This document shows positions 43,631 to 55,192 of a stretch of 64,000 nt of DNA, piece by piece. Position numbers and translations under genes: made by a program. The stretch is from Candidatus Pantoea carbekii. Lineage in GTDB: Bacteria; Pseudomonadota; Gammaproteobacteria; Enterobacterales; Enterobacteriaceae. The stretch spans positions 1 through 64,000 of the forward strand of contig NZ_CP010907.1 in the NCBI RefSeq assembly GCF_000971765.1, written 5' to 3'. The notes beneath the pieces are model-generated. The model was given only the letters and a program-made list of their open reading frames with translations, was not told where the DNA came from and made no database searches. Every line of letters starts with the position of its first letter. Within the stretch, counting starts at the first letter, position 1.

Positions 43631-44030
43631 GAGCTAAATAATGATGCTCTGTATTGATGTTGTAAAATTTCGCTCTACTTAAGTTTATTTCTGTAGCTTT
43701 ACATGTTATAGAATAAGCTTAATTGCATAGCAAAACGTATTTGTGACTATAATCCTCATGCCATTATAAAACATTAACACACTGAAATTACGTTAATTAC
43801 TTTCATATTTTAAGCTAATTTTTTATAGTGTTCATCCTAACTCAGTATTTTATATTAAACAAATAAAATACTTAAGTAAATAATATATATTATAACAAAT
43901 TCTTCAATCTATAGCAAAATTAAAATACTCAACTATTCTTATATCATGATTTTATTTTAATTACATATGATTGGCTAAGTTAAATATACTATATTTATTT
44001 AAAATAATTAATCGTTTTAATTAAAAATTT
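43631..44030. other. Noncoding gap where E. coli has pilF
   Basis: 400 AT-rich bases between rlmN and rodZ. In E. coli pilF (yfgC neighbourhood) lies here. No remnant recognised. Confidence 0.4.
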
Positions 44031-45149
44031 TCAATGTACTTGAATACGCTGAGTACGGTCAATAATATTACCAGTTAATTGACCACATGCAGCATTAATA
44101 TCCTGACCACGTGTTTTGCGAATAAAAGTGATGAAGCCACTTTTTATTAAAATATTGTAAAATTCATCAATGCGACTCCTAGAACTACGTCGGTAAACTG
44201 ATCCATGAAAAGCATTCCATGGAATTAGATTAATTTTACAAGGTATATTTTTGAGCAATTTAACCAGTTCATATGCATTATTACTACTATCGTTTACATG
44301 ATCTAAAAGAACATACTCTATAGTAACATAACCTTGATTTGCATTTGATTTTTTTACGTATTTTTTTACTGAAGTTAGAAAACTGTTAATATTATATTTT
44401 TTATTAATAGGCATAATACTATTGCGTAGCTTATCATTCGGAGCATGAAGTGAAATTGCTAGGGCTACATCTATCTTATTCTTTAAAATGTCCAATGCTG
44501 GCACTATACCAGAAGTAGAAATAGTAATATGTCGTTTTGACAAACCAAAACCAAAATTGTCTAACATAATTTCTATAGCTGGGATTACATTATATAAGTT
44601 AAGTAAAGGTTCTCCCATCCCCATCATCACAATGTTGGTAATCAATTGCTGTGCATCTACTTGAGTAGAATTGATAATTTTTTTAGCTTGCCATACTTGT
44701 CCAATAATTTCTGAAACACGCAAATTACGATTAAATCCCTGCTGAGCTGTTGCACAAAACTTGCATGCTAATGCACATCCTACTTGTGAAGAAACACATA
44801 ATGTAGCACGACGGCCTTCAGGGATATATACAGTTTCTATTAATTGATTATCTACCTGCATTGACCATTTCACAGTACCATCGTTAGAACAATGTGTTTG
44901 AATTACTTCTGGTGCACGTATCTCAGCAAGCTGGGTAAGTTTATTAGATAACGATTTATTAATATCTGTCATATACTTAAAGTTATTACAAAGATGATGG
45001 TAAATCCATTTCATTATTTGTTCAGCACGAAAGGGTTTTTCGCCTATCTTTATAAAAAAATCTTGCATTTTCTGACGATTAAAGTCAAGCAGGTTAACTC
45101 GTTTTAGTGTTTGAGAAGTAAGTGATGAATAATTACAAGGTGTTGTCAC
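44031..45149 (-). CDS. rlmN: Dual-specificity RNA methyltransferase RlmN
   Basis: RlmN is a radical-SAM enzyme that makes 2-methyladenosine in 23S rRNA and some tRNAs. 372 residues (E. coli 384). The radical-SAM cluster motif is [19 protein letters not shown] (CxxxCxxC) and the second essential cysteine is in [12 protein letters not shown] near the end. GMGEPLLN and HITISTSGI are further family marks. It also needs an Fe-S cluster from elsewhere. ndk is upstream on the same strand, as in E. coli. Confidence 0.96.
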   Translation of the reverse strand: MTTPCNYSSLTSQTLKRVNLLDFNRQKMQDFFIKIGEKPFRAEQIMKWIYHHLCNNFKYMTDINKSLSNKLTQLAEIRAPEVIQTHCSNDGTVKWSMQVDNQLIETVYIPEGRRATLCVSSQVGCALACKFCATAQQGFNRNLRVSEIIGQVWQAKKIINSTQVDAQQLITNIVMMGMGEPLLNLYNVIPAIEIMLDNFGFGLSKRHITISTSGIVPALDILKNKIDVALAISLHAPNDKLRNSIMPINKKYNINSFLTSVKKYVKKSNANQGYVTIEYVLLDHVNDSSNNAYELVKLLKNIPCKINLIPWNAFHGSVYRRSSRSRIDEFYNILIKSGFITFIRKTRGQDINAACGQLTGNIIDRTQRIQVH

Positions 45150-45331
45150 ATTCTGCTCCGAAATAAACTTTTTTAAATTATTATTATATAGATAAATTAA
45201 GTTTAAGCCATTAGATATCGTAGATGATAAGCTTATTTGTAATACATTTTAACAAATCTTCAAATATTATAGATGATATATATATATTCAGAGTTAAAAC
45301 GTGTAAACAAAGATCTAAAACTAATGTCTTA

Positions 45332-45781
45332 TCAATTATGGCTGTTTTGTTTCGAAGTACCAAAATATATTTCATTTTTAGAAAAGAAATATGTAATTTC
45401 ACGTATAGCTGATTCTATAGAATCAGATCCGTGAACAGCATTTTCAGTTACATTATCTGCATATTCAGCACGTAACGTACCAGCTAATGCTTGATTAGGA
45501 TCAGTTGCACCTATTAAATCACGATGACGTTGAATAGCATGATTTCCTTCCAGTACAGAAACCACAATTGGACCAGATATCATGAATTTAACTAATTTAT
45601 CAAAAAATATACAATCTTTATGTTCTGCATAAAATCCTTCAGCTTGTTGTTTTGTTAAATGAAGCATTTTAATAGCAATAATTTTGAAACCAGCATTTTC
45701 AAAACGGTTATAAATTGCACCAATTACATTTTTAGCAACGGCATTTGGTTTAATAATAGAAAGAGAGTGTTCTATTGTCAT
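45332..45781 (-). CDS. ndk: Nucleoside diphosphate kinase
   Basis: Ndk equilibrates nucleoside di- and triphosphates. The start is the ATG at 45781 ([21 protein letters not shown]), since GAG lies at good distance; another ATG two codons up is possible. The phospho-histidine is in [11 protein letters not shown] (NxxHGSD motif). It has 149 residues against 143 in E. coli. The final residues after EITYFF ([16 protein letters not shown]) are unlike the E. coli end and slightly longer. In a reduced genome this is a key source of dNTP and GTP/UTP/CTP. Confidence 0.95.
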   Translation of the reverse strand: MTIEHSLSIIKPNAVAKNVIGAIYNRFENAGFKIIAIKMLHLTKQQAEGFYAEHKDCIFFDKLVKFMISGPIVVSVLEGNHAIQRHRDLIGATDPNQALAGTLRAEYADNVTENAVHGSDSIESAIREITYFFSKNEIYFGTSKQNSHN

Positions 45782-45874
45782 AATCATCTCTATGTAGAGT
45801 GTATTCGTTGTACTAATGAAAGGTTATTTAAGCACAACATAAAATATTAAATTGGATTGCTTAACATAAAAAGT

Positions 45875-45905
45875 AAATTACATAATGTATTACATTATGT
45901 AATTT
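45875..45905. repeat. Perfect 13-bp hairpin upstream of ndk
   Basis: AAATTACATAATG (45875-45887) pairs with CATTATGTAATTT (45893-45905) around TATTA. It is 94 bases upstream of the ndk start. It may be a terminator left by a deleted gene or part of the ndk leader. Confidence 0.6.
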
Positions 45906-46385
45906 TTACTAAATTTAACAATTGGAAAGCATAATGTAGTTCATATATTTGAATATTTTAATTTAGCATATTTAAAATAAACTAAGCTAACATATAGACT
46001 AAAATGCGAATTTGGAAATGTAATTGCATTGAATCATATATTTCTTTAGCGAAAGAGTGAACAGAAATTACAAATTTAGAAATGAGAAATTTGGACCATT
46101 TAATTTAGCGTATTATTTGATAATGTAAAATTTAGCAATTTATACCAAATCTATTTAAAAAAAATTTATTTTAATAAAATGACATGATCGGTTTGAACTT
46201 TTAATTGTTTAAAATTTTATAAAATTTTTCATAACATTTTGTAATACATAGGTTTTAGTAAGAACGCAATTTTTCATTTCAAACATAAAGTGTTTAACTA
46301 CAATATATACGTAAGCGCTATGGAAAAGTCAGAAATTAACACTATTTATGTTTAAAAGAATTATTATACTGCTTAACTTTTATTA

Positions 46386-46433
46386 AATACTATTTAAATC
46401 TCTATAGATAATAAAAATAAAGTCATCGATTGA
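46386..46433 (-). pseudogene. iscS: Remains of the IscS C-terminal tail after a premature stop
   Basis: Reading on in frame past the iscS stop gives SIDDFIFIIYRDLNSI and then two stops. The last residues, DLNSI, are identical to the E. coli IscS tail GVDLNSIEWAHH. The spacing is four codons longer than in E. coli. It suggests the tail was lost by a nonsense change plus small insertions. Confidence 0.45.
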
Positions 46434-47594
46434 TTATATGCGCATCAATTTTCTTAAAGATCTTACTGTTGATGTAACTAATTTGATTGTATAATCAATT
46501 TCTTTTTCACTTATAAATCGGCCGAGTGAAAAACGGAGCGAACTGTGAGCTAGTTCTTCACTAACACCCATTGCACGTAATACATAAGAAGGCTCGATAT
46601 TTGCAGATATGCAAGCAGAACCGGATGATAATGCTAAATCTTTTAGTGACATAATCAATGATTCCCCTTCAACATTAGCAAAACTAATATTTAGAATGTT
46701 AGATATGCCCTGTTCTAACGAACCATTAATTTTAATATCTTTTAGTGCGCTAATACCTTGCCACAAACGTTGACGTAATTTTGATAAACGTTCCGTTTCC
46801 TCATGCATTTCTTGACGAGATATACGACAAGCTTCACCCATACCTACAATTTGATGTACTGCTAGTGTTCCAGAACGCATTCCACGTTCATGGCCACCTC
46901 CATGAATTTGAGCATTAAGATTCACTTGTGGTTTCCGTCTAACCCATAATGCTCCAATACCTTTAGGTCCATAAATCTTATGTGCTGAAAAAGAGAATAA
47001 ATCTACAGCCAAATTATGAAGATCAATAGGTATCTTACCAACGCTTTGTGTTGCATCAACATGTAATAAAATGCCATGTAAACGACATAAAAGACCTATA
47101 TTTTCAATATCTTGAATAACACCTGTTTCATTATTTACATGCATCAAAGATACCAATATAGTATCATTACGAATTGCTGATTTTAACATATCTACATTGA
47201 TAATTCCATTACTTTTAGGTTGTAAAAAAGTAACGTCAAAACCTTTTTTTTTCAATTGTAAGCAACTATCAATAACTGATTTGTGTTCAGTTTGACTAGT
47301 AATGATATGTTTACCATGTAAGTAATGGAGCGTTGCTATGCCTTTAATTGCTAAATTATTAGCTTCAGTTGCACCAGAAGTAAACACTATTTCTCGTGAG
47401 TCAGCATTAATTAATTCAGCAACCTGATTACGTGCTAAGTCGATTGCTTCTTCTGCTTCCCAGCCAAAACAATGGGAGCGAGATGCAGAATTTCCGAAAA
47501 TACCGTCTATAGTAAGACATTGCATCATTTTATCAGCAACACGCTTATCTACAGGCGTAGTAGCCGCATAATCTAAGTAAATAGGTAACTTCAT
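46434..47594 (-). CDS. iscS: Cysteine desulfurase IscS, without the IscU-binding tail
   Basis: IscS takes sulfur from cysteine with PLP for Fe-S clusters and thiolated tRNA. The PLP lysine is in [13 protein letters not shown] near 206 and the active cysteine in [16 protein letters not shown] near 328; the N-terminus [15 protein letters not shown] is typical. The protein stops at 386 residues, after RSLRKLM, while E. coli IscS has 404 and ends with a tail that contacts IscU. No iscU, iscA, hscBA or fdx follow, and iscR is not seen upstream. I infer that it now serves tRNA thiolation or another cluster system, not a local ISC machine. Confidence 0.93.
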   Translation of the reverse strand: MKLPIYLDYAATTPVDKRVADKMMQCLTIDGIFGNSASRSHCFGWEAEEAIDLARNQVAELINADSREIVFTSGATEANNLAIKGIATLHYLHGKHIITSQTEHKSVIDSCLQLKKKGFDVTFLQPKSNGIINVDMLKSAIRNDTILVSLMHVNNETGVIQDIENIGLLCRLHGILLHVDATQSVGKIPIDLHNLAVDLFSFSAHKIYGPKGIGALWVRRKPQVNLNAQIHGGGHERGMRSGTLAVHQIVGMGEACRISRQEMHEETERLSKLRQRLWQGISALKDIKINGSLEQGISNILNISFANVEGESLIMSLKDLALSSGSACISANIEPSYVLRAMGVSEELAHSSLRFSLGRFISEKEIDYTIKLVTSTVRSLRKLMRI

Positions 47595-48826
47595 TGGTAA
47601 AAAATTTCCTATGAAATTATATAGTTTACTAAAAGTAACATTTAATGTTCATAACATTAACAAAAGTTATAAAAAAGTACAGATCAGGCCGGAAAATATA
47701 ATATATAAGTTTTATCAAAAAAATATAAAAATTTTTTTACCAATTATCATATTTTTAAAAATTATTGTAGTTTTATTGCTTTGAGCAATTTTATTTAATT
47801 ATTCAAGACCAATAAATAACAAAAAAATTAACATAACTATATTTAATATATAAATAATTTATTGTTTGTATGTTTAATGACATACCCTGACTTACGACTC
47901 TGCACATTCCATGAGTCGATCTTATCTTATTCAAAATAAATTTTCAATAAATTTATTATATTTTGAATTATTTAGTAATTCTCAATTTATTTTAAGAATT
48001 GAATGACATCAATAAATGTATTTCACTTTAATAAAATACTATATATAATAAATGTTTATTTAAAATGAGAATTTTTTAAAAAAATCAAATCATATACTTA
48101 TTAAAGTAAAGATAAAATTTAACATGATCATCTATAATACATCATAGTTTTAAAATTAAATATGTATTTAAATACCTATTTTGGTGCCTACACTAAATGA
48201 ATGATTAAGACGTTAGATAAATAATTTACATTACATAGAAATAATCTTTTTCTTCGGTAATTTTTATATGAAAAATTTTTTAAGATAAAAAGGGGTTCTT
48301 TAACTATCCTAATAAAATTTTGTATTACTGTTTATTGCCGCTTGTATTAAGTGTCGTACAGGATTAGGAGTTATTTACCATTAATGCGTAATGAATTTTT
48401 AGTACTTTATGTAATTAGTGTTCACAACTTAACGATTATAGTATGAGCAGTGGCAATATCTATACTCTAGACAATATGGTTCTACAAATGGGCGGGACGA
48501 CTGTCTACTAAATATAAAAATGCATGTATAAGTTTATATTAACATATTTAATGTATTATTGGACTAATGCATTGCTTTTGTCGAACTAGTTTAACAATTT
48601 TGGATCTAGCTTATCTTGCCGCTGTCAGTGTCGATTTTTATTTTTAAATTATCTTAAAATTCTGGTATTTTTTAGCAGGTGATTTACTAGTACGCAATCA
48701 AGTAACTAATATAATACTGACTTTATTGGTTTCCTGAATTATATCATAGCAAAGAATATAATAGTACATAGTTCGCAGGTTGTTAAAATATTTTTGGAAA
48801 ACATATTTAATGTATTTAACAATTAA
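47595..48826. other. 1.2 kb without a gene upstream of iscS
   Basis: E. coli iscR, trmJ and suhB lie on this side of iscS; I cannot align any of them. A GC-richer patch at 47884-47935 contains CGACTC/GAGTCG arms 12 bases apart. Between about 48330 and 48760 composition is less AT-rich than the neighbouring gaps and one + frame reads AGRLSTKYKN followed by hydrophobic segments with stops, which might be a dead membrane transporter. Confidence 0.4.
48330..48760 (+). pseudogene. Possible relic of a membrane protein gene
   Basis: In one + frame the stretch gives WAGRLSTKYKNACISLY and then LTILDLAYLAAVSVDFYF with scattered stops. The first part looks like the loop-2 motif of major facilitator transporters, and hydrophobic runs follow. 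No identity can be given and the likeness may be chance. Confidence 0.2.
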
Positions 48827-48856
48827 TAAAAAAGGCAGTCAAGCCGCCTTTTTGTT
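48827..48856 (-). terminator. Terminator after the coiled-coil membrane protein gene
   Basis: AAAAAGGC and GCCTTTTT pair around a 9-base loop, with T runs on both sides, so it can work in either direction. On the minus strand it lies 42 bases after the stop at 48898. Confidence 0.75.
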
Positions 48857-48897
48857 AATTATTATTTAATATGATTGAATATATATCAATTAAATAA

Positions 48898-49890
48898 TTA
48901 ACATTTGCTCGTTTGTCTGCGTTGTCCTACACTTCCCAATATTGCAGATAGCAGCGATTCAATCAAAAGCATAAAAAAGATATACCAGCTTGTTTTTGCA
49001 GTTGCTGAAACTGCTTGTTCTGCTGCTTTACGGGCTTTTTGCTCTGCTTGTTGTTTGAGCTGTTGAAATTTTTGAATTGTTTGCCGATATCTTGTTTCAA
49101 ATTGATTAACGATTTTTTCTGCTTCTCGGTCATCTATATCATTACGCAATTTTATAATTTTTTTCAAAATATCACGATCTTTAGCTTCTAATCTATTGTG
49201 ATGACTATTTACAACATTACGAACCCAATTAGTAATATCTACATCAGTATGAATATTTCGATTTATGTTGTTATTTTTTTCCTGTACGTTATAGATTTGA
49301 TTATTAATATTTTTTTGTAATGTATTACTTTCTAATACTGGTGTAGTAGCTTTATTGATTAGTTCTTTTAATTCATTTTGAAAATTTTCTAAATTAATGT
49401 TATTTTCTTGAAGTTTTTCTTTTACGATTTTAGTTAAAGAGGGTGCAATATTTGAAACACCTTGGCTTAATGCATTAACACTATGACCAACAATATTAAA
49501 TACACCGCCAATGACGCTGCTAGCAAATGAAATTGTCAACCATAATGTAATAATAGTGCTAATACCAAATACTAGTAATCCATGTAATGCTCCTTCATGT
49601 TGTGCTAGTCGTCCAGCTATAAAACTTCCTAATCCTATTGATAGTAACATATTTAAAGAAGTCCAAATTAATGCACTATTACCAATATGTTGGAATGGAT
49701 TTTGTTCTTGTAGTGGATTGATAGTAGTTGCTCCTATTGCTGTACCAAGCAACGATAGTGTAATATGCACTATTAATGCAGCAATTACTCCAACAAAAAT
49801 TGAGCTCCAAGAAATATGCTTTAAAGGCAGCTCCATACGAGCTCCATGGAGAGTTGTTCTAGAATTATTGTTAATCCAAGTTTCAGGCAT
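48898..49890 (-). CDS. Conserved membrane protein of unknown function with coiled-coil region
   Basis: I do not recognise a named gene. The ATG at 49890 has an excellent AAGGAGA site and gives 330 residues. The N-terminal third (HISWSSIFVGVIAALIVHIT, GTAIGATTINPLQEQNP, GSFIAGRLAQHEGALHGLLV) resembles a widespread family of uncharacterised membrane proteins with three N-terminal spans (about 27-48, 70-93, 103-130). A polar Asn/Lys-rich middle follows. Then comes a Gln/Lys/Glu/Ala helix (about 240-300), probably coiled coil, and a final span (about 301-322). It has its own terminator and no operon partner. Intact in a decaying region, so probably selected; it may shape or stabilise the envelope, but that is a guess. 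Confidence 0.85.
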   Translation of the reverse strand: MPETWINNNSRTTLHGARMELPLKHISWSSIFVGVIAALIVHITLSLLGTAIGATTINPLQEQNPFQHIGNSALIWTSLNMLLSIGLGSFIAGRLAQHEGALHGLLVFGISTIITLWLTISFASSVIGGVFNIVGHSVNALSQGVSNIAPSLTKIVKEKLQENNINLENFQNELKELINKATTPVLESNTLQKNINNQIYNVQEKNNNINRNIHTDVDITNWVRNVVNSHHNRLEAKDRDILKKIIKLRNDIDDREAEKIVNQFETRYRQTIQKFQQLKQQAEQKARKAAEQAVSATAKTSWYIFFMLLIESLLSAILGSVGQRRQTSKC

Positions 49891-49963
49891 AATGGTTCTC
49901 CTTACGATAAACAACAATACAACATAATTTAATACATCTATTAAAATTCTACTGTTATTCAGC

Positions 49964-50001
49964 GTAGACAGAGAAGTCTGTTTCTGCCAGGCAGAAAACT
50001 A
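49964..50001. promoter_or_regulatory. Compact structured element upstream of the membrane protein gene
   Basis: Two hairpins sit side by side: ACAGA/TCTGT (49968-49981) and TTTCTGC/GCAGAAA around CAG (49981-49997), enclosed by GTAG (49964-49967) and CTAC (49998-50001). The G+C content stands out. It has no T run after it. It could be a leader structure or a small RNA. Confidence 0.4.
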
Positions 50002-50353
50002 CACTAATACACTAGCAAATTGTATAAACAGCATAAATATATATTAAGGTATTTTATTAACTAGCATATAATATGCTCTAAATTCTACTTTAGAAGATAC
50101 AAATTCAAATGTAAATATAAAGCAAGATCTTTAAATAAGATATAGCAAATAATTACTGTGTTTAAATTAACTTAAATTGAATTATTTTATTGAAAAGAAA
50201 AAATTTAAATATCGCTTCATTTAATTATTTAATTTTTTTTAAAAAATTTAATTTTACTAAAATTTAGCAAAGCCATTCATTGCTAACTGTAGAGTAAAAT
50301 TACTTATTCTAGTTTCAGCGAAGAATTATGGTGTTAATAACGATAGCAGAGAT
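50002..50353. other. Noncoding gap between glyA and the membrane protein gene
   Basis: About 350 AT-rich bases downstream of glyA. No clear terminator or relic seen. Confidence 0.4.
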
Positions 50354-51607
50354 TTAATTATATACAGGGAAACTTGCACAGATATCAAGAACTTTTTGTT
50401 TAGTTTTTGTGATCACTTTTTCATTATTAATATTATTCAACACATCAGAAATCCATATAGCTAATTCACACACTTCTGTTTCTTTAAAACCACGACGCGT
50501 AACTGCAGGCGTACCAAGCCGTATACCAGAAGTAATAAATGGTGTTTCAGGGTCATTCGGTATGCTATTTTTGTTTATCGTTATATTAGTACGACTTAGT
50601 GTGATATCAGCTTGTCTTCCAGTCAACTTTTTGTTTATAAGATTAATTAGAAACATATGATTATAAGTTTCACCACAAATAACATTGTAATCGTGTGCAA
50701 TAAATACTTTTACCATTGCTTTAGCGTTTTTTATAGTTTGTAATTGATAATTTTTAAAATTCGGTTCCATTGCTTCTTTAAGTGCAACTGCTTTACCAGC
50801 AATAACATGCATTAGAGGACCACCTTGACTGCCTGGAAATACCGCAGAATTAAGTTGTTTATAAAATTCTTCATTGCCATTTTTTGCCAAAATTAGTCCA
50901 CCGCGAGGACCGGCTAAAGTTTTATGGGTTGTTGACGTTACAACGTGTGCATATGATATTGGGCTTGGATATAGATCTGCAGCAATTAGACCTGCAACAT
51001 GGGCTATATCAACTAAGAGGTATGCACCTATACTATCAGCAATTTCGCGCATTTTAGCCCAATTACATAAACCAGAATAAGCAGAAAAACCGCCAACGAT
51101 CATTTTTGGTCGATGAATTTGTGTTAATTCAGTTAATTCATCATAATTAATTTGTCCAGTTTTATCTATTCCGTAGAATATAAAATTATACATTTTACCA
51201 GATAGGTTAACTGATGAACCATGGGTTAGATGACCACCATGCGATAATTTCATGCCAATAATAGTATCACCTGGTTTTAATAAAGCAGTATAGACGGCAA
51301 AGTTAGCTTGAGAACCAGAATGTGGTTGTACGTTTGCATAATCTGCATTGAAGAGCATTTTTGCTCGTTCAATAGCTAGTTCTTCAATAATATCTATATA
51401 CTTGCATCCCCCATAATATCGTCTGCCAGGATAACCTTCTGCATATTTATTCGTCAGTTGTGAACCTTGTGCTTCCATAACACGTGGGCTGGTATAATTT
51501 TCTGAAGCAATTAATTCGATATGTTTTTCCTGACGCACTGTTTCTTGCTGCATTGCTTTCCATAACTCTATATCATAATCAGCAATATTTGTTTCATGTT
51601 TTAGCAT
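50354..51607 (-). CDS. glyA: Serine hydroxymethyltransferase
   Basis: GlyA makes glycine and methylene-tetrahydrofolate from serine with PLP. The 417 residues equal E. coli. Landmarks are [28 protein letters not shown], the PLP lysine in [15 protein letters not shown] near 229, and [12 protein letters not shown]. It is the main source of one-carbon units for thymidylate, methionine and formyl-Met-tRNA. The genes that surround it in E. coli (hmp, glnB, purL) are absent. Confidence 0.97.
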   Translation of the reverse strand: MLKHETNIADYDIELWKAMQQETVRQEKHIELIASENYTSPRVMEAQGSQLTNKYAEGYPGRRYYGGCKYIDIIEELAIERAKMLFNADYANVQPHSGSQANFAVYTALLKPGDTIIGMKLSHGGHLTHGSSVNLSGKMYNFIFYGIDKTGQINYDELTELTQIHRPKMIVGGFSAYSGLCNWAKMREIADSIGAYLLVDIAHVAGLIAADLYPSPISYAHVVTSTTHKTLAGPRGGLILAKNGNEEFYKQLNSAVFPGSQGGPLMHVIAGKAVALKEAMEPNFKNYQLQTIKNAKAMVKVFIAHDYNVICGETYNHMFLINLINKKLTGRQADITLSRTNITINKNSIPNDPETPFITSGIRLGTPAVTRRGFKETEVCELAIWISDVLNNINNEKVITKTKQKVLDICASFPVYN

Positions 51608-54600
51608 CTATATTTCCTAATTTAGAGAGTATTAATTAATGTAGTATAAGAATTAAATTTTTATTTTAAAGTCAAAGGAATACGAACATTAAACGTTATA
51701 TAATAATATTTTTTTTTAATATTTGCTAAATATTTTAGTCATCTATAAGTAGATCAACTTGTTGATGAATTGATATTCATGTGATTGAATTTATTTTTAA
51801 TTTTGAATGATTGAATCATATGGATAGATACTTAAAAGTAAAAATATTAATGAAGAAAATATTTTATAACATAAACTTAAATAAATTTTTATAAAAATTT
51901 TATATATAAATACATTTCTATGTTCGCAAATATTAAAGTTAATCAATACTAGAAATAAAAAATTACTTGATTTCTATTGAATTATGTATAGATATATTTT
52001 TATTTAACTAAATTAAAGTAGTTTATAATGTAAAGGTTATTGTGGAAAATTGACTCATACTTGTACATTTACCTTTGTGAAACTTACTAAAAAATACGAC
52101 AATTAAAAATAATCAATAAATATCGACTTAAATATGTGTCATGGTTTATGTGTTTTAAATGTAATTTAATTTTAAAAAGAGATGATTTTTCTAAAAAAAG
52201 TTATAATAGTCTCTATTATATAAATTAATATTTATTAAATTAATTTGTTTAACATTTTTTTGAATTAATATTATGAACTTTAAGTATAAAATTATTTATT
52301 AATATATAATCAACAATTCTTCAATTTATTTTTTTAAAAGAACTTATGAAAATTTAATTTTTCTATTTATTTTAAAAGGAATAGATATATTTAATAAATT
52401 AAAAACTTTATATATTTTCAATGTATTTTCTTTTATTTAAAATTAAAAATATTCTTAATACGAATAACGACTTCAAAAAATAAATGGTTGAATTAAGTAA
52501 ATTAATATTGAATATATTTATTTATAATGAATCATACCTTTTATAATTATAATTCATTGAGTTAAATTTAAATTATGACGAATAATTTTGTATTCATTAA
52601 TCAAGCATAATTTAATATGAAGTTATCAAAATAATACTATTTACTAGGTTTAATATTCAATTTAAAAATTCAATAAATATATCTTAAAAGTGTGCAATTA
52701 TGTGTAGATTGAAACTAATTTAATAAATTTATAGATAAAAAATTTAAATGAGAATTTATAATAAATATTGTTTTTGAAAAAATACAATTAAATACTTAGT
52801 GTTTGCTTAACTTGATATTAAAGTTCATTGAATGAACTATTGACCTAAATGATGAAAACATCAATTGATGCGTTATTCTCTATCTATTTTGCTGAATTCA
52901 AAAATTATTATAATATACACAAAATATGTTTTAGATGCGGTATTAATTAATGTTTATTCGCCTATGCATGCCATGCTACTAACTTCTTTAAGTTAATTTA
53001 TTACTGTATGATTTTCAAAACCAATTTTCTAGTTACGTACCATATAGTCATGTAAAATTATAGTAATAATAATACGATAAGTAATTTTTATTAGCAATGT
53101 TTTTCTTTTTTGACTTTTTTTTAGCAAAGATCAAACTGGCTTTGATACAGAATATTTTACATTGTAATATTTTGATTTTATTTATCTACTAATAGTTTGT
53201 GTTTTATAAGCTATTTTTATTTAAAAAAATATCATATTTTATATCAATCAGTTTGTTATAATTTTTTCAAATTCATTTATTTTTTTAGTAACTTAAATTA
53301 ATTTAATATGAAATACACTTTCAGATTAGCATAATACGTTAAATAATTTCAAATTCTCAGTTTTATATTTAGTAGATATGTGACGTTATAGTTATTGCTT
53401 AAACTATATTTTCAATGCACTTATACTTGCTTTGTATTAAGTAAATAAAAAATTAAAATAACTAGTTTATTTATTGTTACTAAATAATTCTAGTACAAAA
53501 TTTGCAATACGACGTTTGTGAAAATTATATATAAAATGATAAGGATCGCTTCTGTTAATTTATAACATCGATTTATAATTTTTTATAAATGGCATTCTAT
53601 TTTTATATTATTTACTTCTTATAAAAATAAAATCTAAACTCGTATCGCATTGTTCTATAACTATAACAAATCGCAGCTTAATTATCACTGATACTAAAGG
53701 TATTTTTAGACTACTTTATTAAAATGAGTTTGCACATAATGATAATGTTACCTTTATCAATATTATTGGTATAAATCTTATTAATATAATTTGCGAAGAT
53801 AGTTAGTTTCTTATCATCGTTATTATTGAATGTACTATTGTGGTTCATTACTTTGTTTATAAAAATTAAAAATTTACTTTAATACTGGATAAGCAAATTC
53901 TTTATTAAATTCTGTATTACAGAATACTGTTTGAATAACAATTTTTTATAAAGTTACGATATGAATAAATTGACCACAACTCCTTTTTTATTATTATTAT
54001 TTAGAATAAACTATTTCAACTTGCATTATGAATTATATTATAGTTAAGTTCTATAATAAATGGGTTGCGTTAGTGAAGGTATTATGGTGGCATTATTAAC
54101 TTATATATTAAGTAATATATATAAAGTTTTTTAATAAAATTAAATTTACCTTTTTTGTTCACAAAAATATTCAATTATGTAACTTCTCAACAATATTTTT
54201 ATTATCTTTAATAGCATAGATATAAAGATGCTGTGTACATATTTAAAATAATTTGAAAAATTAATGAATAATTCATTTTTAAATAATTTTAAAAAGTAAT
54301 TTATGAGATTTGAATCAATTGAGAGTTTATTATATGTAAGTATTTAACTGTATTGTGTGTATTGGTATTATTATTTATCTCGATAGATTTTATGTATAGA
54401 TATATCGTAGGTACATCATGATAAATTTATTATAATATTTAATCAAGTGAATTAATAAAATTATGAAAGATCATTAAATTAAAAATTTTACTAACTAATA
54501 ATAGAACAGTAAATTTTTAACAGTACTTGAATTTAATGAGTTTAAATATTACATGTTTTTAACTATATATAATTTATATAAATAAATCATGTATATTATT

Positions 54601-54718
54601 ATACATTAAATAAAATAATGAAGTATGTTTTTTCTATTTTTAATTAAAAAAATCATATAATAAACATATATGTATTTTGTATACATAAAAGGTATCTTTT
54701 ATCATTATCCATTTATTA
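51608..54718. other. 3.1 kb empty stretch between glyA and tadA
   Basis: The longest gene-free stretch in the window. E. coli has glnB, the glrKR genes and purL between glyA and tadA. I scanned both strands for PurL and GlnB signatures and tRNA-like T loops and found none. The glyA promoter should lie at its left end. Composition is close to the background of other decayed gaps. Confidence 0.5.
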
Positions 54719-55192
54719 TTAAATAATAAATTTTTTATTACGGCATGTAAGAAAAAATTTATTTAAAATTTCTCTACATTCATCAGCTAATATTCCGCTA
54801 TCAATCTTTATATTATGGTTCATTTGTAGGTAGTCGATTTTTTTAAAAAATGTACTTACTACAGCAGTTTTTCGATCTTTTGCACCGTATACTAACCGAG
54901 TGATACGACTATGCATCATTGCACCAACACACATTAAACAAGGTTCTAAAGTGACATATAAAATAGTATTCAGCAATCGATAATTTTTTAATACTTTGCC
55001 ACCCTTTCTTAAAGCCATAATTTCCGCATGTGCCGTAGGATCATTTTGACTAATGGGTTGATTCCAACCTTCAGCAATAATTTTATTCTTCTGTATTAGC
55101 ACAGCACCTACTGGTACTTCACCTTGTTTACAGGCATAATGTGCTAACTCTAATGCATAGTGCATCCAGTATTGATCAGTGCATACAGTCAT
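54719..55192 (-). CDS. tadA: tRNA-specific adenosine deaminase TadA
   Basis: TadA converts A34 to inosine in tRNA-Arg(ACG), essential for reading CGU/CGC/CGA. It has 157 residues (E. coli 167). The zinc ligands and catalytic Glu are seen in DPTAHAEIMALR (His55, Glu57) and LEPCLMCVGAMM (Cys85, Cys88). It lies alone between two long noncoding stretches. The C-terminal helix is slightly short. Confidence 0.95.
   Translation of the reverse strand: MTVCTDQYWMHYALELAHYACKQGEVPVGAVLIQKNKIIAEGWNQPISQNDPTAHAEIMALRKGGKVLKNYRLLNTILYVTLEPCLMCVGAMMHSRITRLVYGAKDRKTAVVSTFFKKIDYLQMNHNIKIDSGILADECREILNKFFLTCRNKKFII

Larger units (their letters stand above)
45788..46433. other. Gap where the isc cluster would follow iscS
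   Basis: 646 AT-rich bases between iscS and ndk. In E. coli iscU, iscA, hscB, hscA, fdx, iscX and several more genes lie here. I see no IscU or ferredoxin remnant, only the relic of the IscS tail at 46386-46433 and a hairpin at 45875-45905. Confidence 0.5.

Noticed and set aside
48470-48520. GGTTCTACAAATGGGCGGGAC stretch considered as a tRNA piece
   Set aside because: No acceptor or anticodon stem pairs around it; more in keeping with a decayed coding region.
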